From the NCBI GenBank assembly GCA_023525715.1, contig CM042015.1, positions 90,349,750-90,413,749 of the forward strand: DNA of 64,000 nt, written 5' to 3'. Numbering within the stretch: the stretch's first letter is position 1; the number at the start of each line of letters is the position of its first letter. A program made the translations under genes and the position numbers. This document shows, in pieces, positions 61,168 through 64,000 of the stretch. The DNA is from Cichorium intybus (lineage: Eukaryota; Streptophyta; Magnoliopsida; Asterales; Asteraceae). Below the pieces are notes generated by a model. The model saw nothing but the letters and a program-made list of their open reading frames with translations. It was not told the origin of the DNA and ran no database searches.

Positions 61168-64000
61168 TTACCCTTTAAACTTGTGAATTATGAGCACTAA
61201 TGTCAAGTTGGGTTCCATCACTAAACGACTCTGTTGTGATTTTAGACCCATGACTCTCGTGGTAGATTGTACCAAATCTCTCGTTAGAGGTTTGGTAAGT
61301 GGATCTGCCAAGTTCCTACTTGTCTTGACATAGACAACTTTGATGGTACCACTTTCAATTAGTTGTCTAACAAAATTGTGTCGCAGACCTACGTGTCTTG
61401 ACCTTACATTACTTACCGCATTGTATACTTTAGACAATGTGGCCTCACTATCACAGTACACGGGTATAGGTGGCATTAGAATATCCCATAATTGGATATC
61501 CAAGAGTAGATCTCTAATCCACTCTGCCTCTTTGACTGCTGCTGCTAGGGCAATAAGCTCAGCTTCCATCATTGAGTGAGCTCTACATGTATGTTTGTTG
61601 CTCGCCCAAGAAATAGCTCCGCCAACTAGAGTATATATCCAACCACTCGTGGATTTAGAATCATTGATATGATCTATCCAGCTGAGATCGGAATACCCTC
61701 TAGTATTTCTGAAGTTGACGTATACGACAACTCAAAACTACTTGTCCTTTTCAGGTTACCCAGTACTCTACCCACTTCCTTCCAGTGCTCTGTCCCTGGA
61801 TTGATAGTATACTGACTTAGTTTGCTTATAGCGAAAGAAATGTCAGGTCGAGTGCAATGCATAACATACATCATGCTACCAATTGCACTCGCATACTCCA
61901 GTTGAGCCACTGCTCGACCGGAATTGACTTTAAGTTTCACACTTGATTCAAAAGGAGTATTGAATTCCTTAATCTTCAAGTGTTGGAACTTTTTAAGAAC
62001 TTTGTTTATGTAGTGAGATTGACTCAAAGAAATCTCATTACCAGTTCTTTTCACCTTGATACCAAGAATGGTATCTATTTCTCCTAGATCTTTCATCTTA
62101 AAGTTCGAGGATAGGTATTCCTTCGTCTTAAGAATACCTTCAAGGTGAGGGTTGATGATCAACCTATCATCAACATATACACATATGATAAATGTGTATT
62201 CGGCAGTGCATTTAGAATAAACACACCCGTTAGCACTATTGTGTTGAAATCCGAAAGCAGTCACAGCGGTATCAAACCTCTCATGCCACTGTTTAGGAGC
62301 CTGTTTTAACCCGTACAAGGATTTAATAAGTCTGCAAACTTTTTTTCCTGTCCGGGTATCACAAACCCTTCCGGTTGTTCCAAATAGATCTCCTCATTGA
62401 GATAACCATTTAGAAAAGCTGTCTGCACATCCATTTGATGAATGTACAGTCCTTTTAAAGCTGATATTGCTACAAGAGTTCTAATGGAACTAATTCTAGC
62501 AACTGGGGCATAAGTATCAAAATGATCGATTCCTTCTCTTTGCCTATAGCCTTTAGCAACTAATCTTTCTTTATAGGCAGATATGGATCCATCTGGATGA
62601 CACTTTCTCTTAAAAATCCATTTGGATCCTATGGGCCTCTTTCCCTTGGGTAGATCAGCTAACTCCCAAGTTCCGTTACCCATAATTGAATCCATTTCGT
62701 CATTTATAGCTTCCTTCCACAGTGGAGCATCCCTAGACGTCATGGCTTTATTAAAGGTCTTTGGAGAAAATAATCTCTTTCTTCACTTTCTTTTGTGTCC
62801 CTTCGACCAAATAAGAGAAAAAATCATCTCCTAGATTCTTCTCTTTTCTAGCCCTTGTACTTCTCATTGGTTCTTCTACAACATTAGAAGGTTAGATGTT
62901 TTCTCGAGAAGTACTTGGCACTATTGTGGGGGTTGTGTTTTCATCATCTCTAGAAAACGTGTCCTCAAAGAAGTCCACATCTTTGGATTCAACTACAACA
63001 CCTGATTCATCATCCAATAGTCGGTAACCCTTGTTGGATCTCTTGGGATCTCTTGTGTACATAGCAAGCGGTCAACAACGCATCACCCATAGATTATATG
63101 ACAAGCTGGATTGGTTCAACATACAGTTGACCATTTCGACTAAGGTTTGGTTCTTTCTTTCAACCAAACCATTCTGTTGGGGAGTGAACGGTGAAGTTTT
63201 TTCGTATTTGATTCCATTCTCTTCACAGAATGTATCAAAATCACGATTAAAGTATTCTCCACCTCTGTCTGAGCGAAGAATCTTTATGTGTTTGTCATGT
63301 TGATTTTCGTCCTCGGCCTTATACAGTTTAAATGCGTCAAAGGCTTCATCCTTTGTTCGTAGTAAATAAACATGTAGGTAGCGGCTCGAATCATCGCAGA
63401 ACGTTATGAAATATCTCTTGCCTCCTCGCGTGAGTATTCTATTTAGTTCACAGATATCATAGTGGATAAGATCTAGTAATGATCTATCACGTTTACCACT
63501 TGGAAAAGGTTTCTTTGTAAACTTCGATTTTACACAAGTTTCACATTTTTCAAATTCTTTATTATCTAACTTTAACATTCCTTTAGATTGCATTTTTTCA
63601 ATATTGTTTGAAATTTGTCTGTGCTAAACGTTTGTGCCATAAAGAAATTGAACAAGCGATATAATCAGAAAAATTGACTTCATTCATTTCGAAAACGGTT
63701 ACATCATTACTACCAGTACCGCTACTATCATTAGCAGTACCACTACTATCACTACCACTATCACTAACACCAACACTGAAATAAGCTTCTAACACAAACA
63801 CACCAGGATCTGATCCGACACGATCACCAGCTCCTTTGACCAAGTCAAGCCAATACATTTCACGCGTGTTGATGGCTTGACGAACGAAGAAGTCATTCCT
63901 TGTGAACTCCGCACGTCCATTCTCGATCACCGGCTTGTACCCATTATTGTCAAACTTTTCAACTGATATGAATCCCTTCGAGATCCCAGGAACATGCAAC
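61168..64000 (-). pseudogene. Copia D pol polyprotein, broken
   Basis: The GAG-pre-integrase part (63598-63999) has LWHKRLAQTNF, where the family has WHKRLGH; the zinc-binding second His is thus Gln. Integrase (63072-63593) has the HHCC tail CETCVKSK, then DICELN.., SDRGGEYFNRDFDTF and TPQQNGLVERKN, so the D, D and E positions are visible. RT at 61674-62743 (..KWIFKRKCHPDGSISAYKER.., FIICVYVDDRLI) keeps YVDD. RNase H (61168-61572) has YCDSEATLSKV and NLADPLTKPL. Frame breaks lie at about 63595, 62744-63070 and 62310, so no continuous polyprotein is possible. Confidence 0.88.

Larger units (their letters stand above)
59831..64000 (-). mobile_element. Ty1/copia element D, 3' part only (continues beyond the window)
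   Basis: On the minus strand the polypurine tract GGTGGGAGAT directly precedes TGTTAGAATTTGAAGG, the start of the 3' LTR at 60741. The LTR probably ends at 59831 (the plus-strand end TGAGAATT mirrors TGTTAGAATT). RNase H, RT, integrase and GAG-pre-integrase lie upstream in copia order. The 5' LTR, gag and protease are outside the window. Copia C and D are different families by RT sequence and LTR. Confidence 0.85.

Overview
The window is plant nuclear DNA, most likely from a eudicot. It has Ty1/copia elements primed by initiator tRNA-Met, a chromovirus-type Ty3/gypsy element, Stowaway, PIF/Harbinger, hAT and CACTA DNA elements, a tRNA-derived SINE, LINE fragments, AT-rich spacers and one ordinary five-exon plant gene. 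I could not fix the family; an asterid is a guess. No rRNA gene, complete tRNA gene or CRISPR array was seen.

Layout. 1-288 is a miniature LTR element (TRIM/SMART type) cut by the window edge. 1708-8172 is a decayed copia element on the minus strand (TSD ATTAA) that itself holds another copia LTR and a hAT-like MITE. 8.2-11.6 kb holds a LINE scrap, a dead copy of a PIF/Harbinger-type Myb/SANT-like gene and a 1.5 kb class II element. 12288-15642 is the one intact-looking host gene: a GDSL esterase/lipase, minus strand, five exons with consistent phases, whose large intron 4 holds a shrunken copia. A SINE with a 7-bp TSD lies upstream of it. 16.7-22.6 kb is a likely CACTA territory (Ulp1-like protease exons, hairpin-rich end) with a Stowaway and a LINE fragment inside. 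23155-30429 holds two relatives of one PIF/Harbinger family, both flanked by TAA. One carries a clean 430-codon ORF and the other is split by about 4.5 kb bordered by (AT)n tracts. 32264-37118 is a copia with 115-bp LTRs (TSD GGTAA) and a piece of plastid psaB inside one LTR. 40595-41504 and 58339-59348 are hAT-type elements with perfect 8-bp TSDs.

The most striking part is 41.6-57.5 kb, a three-layer nest. Exon 3 of a second, dead GDSL lipase gene is split by a 15.7 kb copia element with 528-bp LTRs. That copia is split in its leader by a 9183-bp Ty3/gypsy element (LTRs 2690 bp each, TSD GATAA, almost identical LTRs, hence recent). The gypsy element has lost everything from mid-gag to the middle of integrase. 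In that place, on the opposite strand, it carries an intron-containing fragment of an RWP-RK (RKD/NLP-like) transcription factor gene. It therefore looks like a young, non-autonomous, gene-transducing retrotransposon.

59.8-64 kb is the 3' part of a further copia element that runs off the window. Most coding sequence here belongs to transposons and is broken. The GDSL gene, the Harbinger ORF and the captured RWP-RK fragment are the loci with substantial readable coding capacity.
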